Assembly (NCBI GenBank): GCA_030533445.1
Contig: CM060064.1
Coordinates: forward strand, 42,688,787-42,752,786
Direction of reading: 5' to 3'
DNA: 64,000 nucleotides
Origin: Cyprinodon diabolis
Lineage: Eukaryota > Chordata > Actinopteri > Cyprinodontiformes > Cyprinodontidae
The translations under genes and the position numbers were made by a program. The notes below the pieces were generated by a model. That model did no database searches and had not been told where the DNA came from. It saw nothing but the letters and a program-made list of their open reading frames with translations. Shown here piece after piece: positions 59,201 through 64,000 of this stretch (positions are counted from its first letter, which is position 1; each line of letters starts with the position of its first letter).

Positions 59201-60538
59201 TAGAGTCGGCCATTTTGAATTACATTTTACCCTGTTGTAAAATCACGGACCTCTTTTCAAAAAATTGTATAAAATCAGCCTTTTATCCAAATGAGCTAAA
59301 ACTTTCAAAATACGTTCTTTACAAAGCCTGCTGTAAGCTGGTTACAATAGGAAAGCGCTTCTTTAAAGTCCGTCACTCTGATTTCTCAAAAGTTTGTGTT
59401 AACAGGAAATTGTTGTATCTCAAAAAGTTTTATAGCAATCCTAGCCAAATTTGGAACATTTATTTATCCTATGATTATAGAAAAGACTGCCAAGTTTGGC
59501 GTGAATCTATGCATGTTTGAGCATCTTATGGGGTTTTCAACTGCCGCAGTATAAGGCATTCACGTTTAAAGATTTTTCTTTCTTTAAATTATTTAATAAA
59601 TCATCTAAAAAAAATCTAGGACATGCGAGATGTGTTCCTTGACATTTGCGATTTTTTTCTGGATTTTATTTCAAAATATGGATTTTTTATGATTTTTTTG
59701 TTTTGAGTAGAGTCGGCCATTTTGAATTACATTTCACCCTGTTGTGAAATCACGGACCTCTTTTCAAAAAATTGTATAAAATCAGCCTTTTATCCAAATG
59801 AGCTAATACTTTCAAAATACGTTCTTTACAAAGCCTGCTGTAAGCTGGTTACAATAGCAAAGCGCTTCTTTGAAGTCTGTCACTCTGATTTTTCAAAAGT
59901 TTGTGTTAACAGGAAATTGTTGTATCGCAAAAAGTTTTATAGCAATCCTAGCCAAATTTGGAACAGTTATTTATCCTTTGATTATAGAAAAGACTGCCAA
60001 GTTTGGCGTAAATCTATGAATGTTTGAGCATCTTATGAGGTTTTCAACTGCCGCACTATAAGGCATTCACGTTTAAAGATTTTTCTTTCTTTAAATTATT
60101 TAATAAATCATCTAAAAAAAATCTAGGACATGCGAGATGTGTTCCTTGACATTTGCGATTTTTTTCGGGATTTTATTGCAAACTATGGATTTTTAATGAT
60201 TTTTTGTTTTTGTTTTGAGTAGGGTGTATTACCGCTAACCGTGGATTTTGGCGGTGGTGTTTCTCCATCTTTTGAACATATACTTTTGACCCACCACCTG
60301 AGATGGCCGCAGCATCTATCTCACAGATGAGATTCATCCCAGATATTATATTTTATCCCTAGTTTAACCCTTCCTGACCAAAGCTGTGGTTGTCTCAGCA
60401 GGCCCAGAGGTAAAGCGTGGAACCCATTTTGCTGGGTCGGGAGGAGCAAGAAGGAGGCGGTCGCTTGGTTCCCGCGGTCGCAGCATACCAGGCGGTGCGA
60501 GCTGCGAGGGCCGCCCAATGCCACTTGTGGCTTTAATT
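56264..60538. repeat. Array unit 4 (type B, five monomers)
   Basis: Starts directly from a short (ATT)n without the palindrome. The leader is of type B as in unit 3. A broken monomer lies at 57330-57530, then full monomers at 57682, 58189, 58697, 59206 and 59713 (one is 509 bp and one 507 bp by single-base changes in A/T runs), then the terminal block to 60538. Confidence 0.92.
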
Positions 60539-63500
60539 ATTATTATTGCGGTTCTTTTGGCATTTCGAACGCATTTTACGGGGACTTCGCATATTCAAAA
60601 ACTCAGGAAAACGTGGCAGTAAATTGTCCCCCGCGTGAAATAGCCGGTCTATAATGGAATCCAAAATGGCCGCCCCCAAATTACGCCACAGCGCCCCCTA
60701 ACGTGAGTTGGGGGAAACTGTAAGTCCCAGAGATTTGAACTTTGGCACACAGGTAGATCACCTCAAATCATGAAAAAAAGTCTCTTGGAGGTATGCCCTA
60801 AAACCCACAGGAAGTCAGCCATTTTGGGTCAAAGTGCGATTTTTGGCCATTTTTCATTTTCGCTCATGTCGAACTTTAACGAACTCCTCCTAGGGATAAT
60901 GAGCTATCGGCTTCAAACTCGGTCATTATGCAGTTAAGGCATTGGAGATTAAAAGTTATCAAAGGTTTTCGTTTTTGAGCATGTTTAAGGGGTCCCCAGG
61001 GGCCCCAAAGTTAGGGCACTTTTGAAGAATTTCAAAGTGGAATAACTTTTACAAAAAAAGTTCAAATCAAACCAAGTTTGGCAGTAAGGAGCCCCTTTGG
61101 GTGCTTGACCATACTGGATGGTCAAATGATGACATCATCTAAGCCCCGCCCCCTAAGGGAAGAAAGTCACTTTTTTCACTTGGGAGGGTCCCTTTCAGTC
61201 ATATTAAACACCAGCACCTTGAAACTTTGTCAGATGATAGAAAACATGTTGGTCTAACTTCGTTTAAAGCACAAAGATTTTGAGTTAAATGGTGTTGCTA
61301 TGGTGACCCGGCAAAGTCAGGTGTTTCGCCGTGATCATACTTTTGGCTCTCATCTCCTCATAGATCCTTCAATCTGCACCAAAGTCACTAGGATGGAACT
61401 TGGTCCAAGCCCACACAAGAATCTAGGCCAATAATCGATGGGCGTGGCTTACTTTCTATACAGCGCCCCCTAGAAAAACTAAAACGACCAGCCCCAAGCC
61501 ATGCAATGACTTAGGATTATGAAAGTTGGCACACATGTTAAACACACCAGGACCTACAAAAAAGCCTCTTGGACCCATGGTCTAAACCCCACAGGAAGTC
61601 GGCCATTTTTGATTGAAGTTCAAATTTTCACCGTAATTTTGCACTTTATAGCCTCTATATTTGAACAAACTCCTCCTACAGCTTTTGAGTCACAGGCTTC
61701 AAACTAACTCCAACTTGACTTGAGGCATTGGGGATCAAAAGTTATCAAAGGAATTTTTCTACATCAAAGCATGTGGGCGTGGCCAGGCGTCAAACTTGGT
61801 CATTAGGCAGGGAAACAAAGGGTAAGCCCCGTGCCATGTTATGACTGAGAGTTCTGAATCTTGGACCACTTATGTAACCCCTCAGGACCTACAAAAAAGT
61901 CTCTTGGGGCCATGGTCCAAATCACACAGGAAGTCGGCCATTTTGAATCAAAGAAATCCCTTTGCTTTCTTACCTTTGTGACCTATTTGAGCGAACTCCT
62001 CCTAGAGCTTTTGAGTTACACACTTTATATTCACCGTATAATGACTTGAGACATTGGGGATCAAAAGTTATCAAAGGAATTTTTCTAAATCAAAGCATGT
62101 GGGCGTGGCCAAGCGCCAAACTTGGTCATTAGGCAGGGAAACAAAGGGTAAGCCCCGTGCCATGTTATGACTGAGAGTTCTGAAACTTGGACCACTTATG
62201 TAACCCCTCAGGCCCTACAAAAAAGTCTCTTGGGCCCATGGTCTAAACCTCTCATGAAGTCGGCCATTTTGAATCAAACGGCACCCTTATGAAAATAGAA
62301 TCACTCTGTTAAAATATTTCTAAAAAATCCGACGTTTTCTCAAAAGAGCTAGGACTTTTGGAATATATTCCTCTAATCGCTACTTGTTTGATGGTAAACA
62401 CAGCATAGCTCTTCTTAAAAGTCCGTCACTCTGATTTTTCAAAAGTTTGTGTTAACAGGAAATTGTTGTCTCTCAAAAAGTTTTATAGCAATCCTAGCCA
62501 AATTTGGAACATTTATTTATCCTTTGATTATAGAAAAGACGGCCAAGTTTGACGTGAATCTATGCATGTTTGAGCATCTTATGGGGTTTTCAACTGCCGC
62601 AGTATATGGCATTCAAGTTTAAAGATTTTTCTTTCTTTAAATTATTTAATAAATCATCTAAAAAAAATCTAGGACATGCAAGATGTGTTCCTTGACATTT
62701 GTGATTTTTTTCGTGATTTTATTGCAAACTATGGATTTTTAATGATTTTTTTTGTTTTGAGTAGAGTCGGCCATTTTGAATTACATTTTACCCTGTTGTA
62801 AAATCACGGACCTCTTTTCAAAAAATTGTATAAAATCAGCCTTTTATCCAAATGAGCTAAAACTTTCAAAATACGTTCTTTACAAAGCCTGCTGTAAGCT
62901 GGTTACAATAGGAAAGCGCTTCTTTAAAGTCTGTCATTCTGATTTCTCAAAGGTTTGTGTTAACAGGAAATTGTTGTATCTCAAAAAGTTTTATAGCAAT
63001 CCTAGCCAAATTTGGAACATTTATTTATCCTTTGATTATAGAAAAGACTGCCAAGTTTGGCGTGAATCTATGCATGTTTGAGCATCTTATGGGGTTTTCA
63101 ACTGCCGCAGTATAAGGCATTCACGTTTAAAGATTTTTCTTTCTTTAAATTATTTAATAAATCATCTAAAAAAAATCTAGGACATGCGAGATGTGTTCCT
63201 TGACATTTGCGATTTTTTTCTGGATTTTATTTCAAAATATGGATTTTTTATGATTTTTTTTGTTTTGAGTAGAGTCGGCCATTTTGAATTACATTTCACC
63301 CTGTTGTAAAATCACGGACCTCTTTTCAAAAAATTGTATAAAATCAGCCTTTTATCCAAATGAGCTAAAACTTTCAAAATACGTTCTTTACAAAGCCTGC
63401 TGTAAGCTGGTTACAATAGGAAAGCGCTTCTTTAAAGTCCGTCACTCTGATTTCTCAAAGGTTTGTGTTAACAGGAAATTGTTGTATCTCAAACAGTTTT

Positions 63501-63875
63501 ATAGCAATCCTAGCCAAATTTGGAACATTTATTTATCCTTTGATTATAGAAAAGACTGCCAAGTTTGGCGTGAATCTATGCATGTTTGAGCATCTTATGG
63601 GGTTTTCAACTGCCGCAGTATAAGGCATTCACGTTTAAAGATTTTTCTTTCTTTAAATTATTTAACAAATCATCTAAAAAAAATCTAGGACATTTCCTTG
63701 ACATTTGTGATTTTTTTCGGGATTTTATTGCAAACTATGGATTTTTAATGATTTTTTTTGTTTTGAGTAGAGTCGGCCATTTTGAATTACCCGGCGGTCG
63801 CTTGGTTCCCGCGGTCGCAACATACCAGGCGGTGCGAGCTGCGAGGGCCGCTCAATGCCACTTGTGGCTTTAATT
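60539..63875. repeat. Array unit 5 (type A, truncated right side)
   Basis: Head reads GCGGTTCTTTTGGCATTTCG, without the palindrome. The leader returns to type A. Monomers start at 62260, 62767 and 63275 (the last 10 bp short). A fourth begins at 63773 but after 18 bp joins the last 85 bp of the terminal block at CCGGCGGTCGCTTGG, so most of a monomer and most of the terminal block are deleted. Confidence 0.92.
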
Positions 63876-64000
63876 ATTATTATTCTTCTTATTTTTCTCC
63901 CCCTAAAACAAACGGCTTTTTGGCGGCTTTAACATGTTCAAAAAGTCACCAAACTTGGCAGTAAATTGTCCCCCTAGTGAAATTTACGTATTATAATGGA
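63876..64000. repeat. Start of a sixth unit of a divergent subfamily
   Basis: After a short (ATT)n, the text parallels the leader of units 1-5 but with many changes: AACGGCTTTTTGGCGGCTTT for AACGCATTTTACGGGGACTT, TTCAAAAAGTCACCAAACTT for TTCAAAAACTCAGGAAAACG, then the common GGCAGTAAATTGTCCCCC. The array therefore continues beyond the window with another sequence type. Confidence 0.85.

Noticed and set aside
47511..60524. Repeated 67-codon minus-strand frame and plus-strand partner in the terminal blocks
   Set aside because: Identical in all copies because the blocks are recent duplicates; both strands are open and neither shows a known motif.
45900..63589. Recurrent 101-codon open frame in the 508-bp monomers
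   Set aside because: In each copy the frame opens with TTG, not ATG. Differences between copies are mostly amino-acid changing (for example AAA/ATA, GCC/GTC), so no protein selection is visible, and no domain is recognisable. The frame persists because the copies are recent.
43390..64000. CRISPR array or centromeric satellite
   Set aside because: Repeat sizes, eukaryotic context and absence of short repeat-spacer structure exclude CRISPR. Nothing here shows centromere function.

Overview
The window is eukaryotic nuclear DNA, almost certainly from a teleost fish and probably a spiny-rayed one. The evidence is split genes with consensus GT/AG introns, two intact Tc1-like DNA transposons, L2/CR1-like and RTE (Rex3-like) LINEs, hAT-type MITEs and several dispersed repeats typical of fish. 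The sequence does not identify the species.

The left two thirds (about 1-41,000) is a cluster of C-type-lectin-like receptor genes, all on the minus strand. Four complete gene models could be assembled exon by exon: A (3278-10891, 277 aa), B (22316-26359, 263 aa), C (28659-32888, 330 aa) and D (35883-40983, 338 aa). Each would encode a type II membrane protein with a short cytoplasmic tail carrying one or two ITIM-like tyrosine motifs, an uncharged transmembrane segment, a coiled-coil stalk, and a C-type lectin domain (CTLD) split over three exons. The CTLD keeps its disulfide cysteines and WIGL core but lacks the EPN/QPD and WND calcium/sugar ligands, as in natural-killer-type receptors. The plan resembles zebrafish illr and mammalian NK-complex receptors. 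The 5' end of a fifth gene, E, with a stop in its second exon, lies at 385-1188 and would continue off the left edge. Internal tail, transmembrane and stalk exons are bounded by phase-1 introns, so they can be lost, swapped or skipped without breaking frame, and the four genes show this happening.

The cluster grew by block duplication. The 3' flanks of A, B and D are alike. The 3' flank of C recurs at 16190-16703 with its gene missing. Gene A is a mosaic of B-like 5' exons, C/E-like transmembrane DNA and a B/D-like stalk and lectin domain, with a dead L2-like LINE exactly at one junction. Paralogous empty sites define the insertion points of a TA-duplicating MITE (30649-31348) and of an adjacent Rex3-like LINE and Tc1 element (17611-20885).

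The right third (43390-64000) contains no recognisable gene. It is a hierarchical tandem array of five 3.3-4.7 kb units plus the start of a sixth. Each unit has a (TTA)n tract, in three cases with a palindromic TAGGCC...GGCCTA motif, then a 1.0-1.7 kb leader with degenerate repeats of about 330 bp. A run of 3-5 near-identical 508-bp monomers follows, and then a GC-rich terminal block. Unit types run A-A-B-B-A, and a divergent subfamily starts at the right edge. I could not assign this array to a known transposon class. It and the ITIM lectin cluster are the two parts most worth attention.
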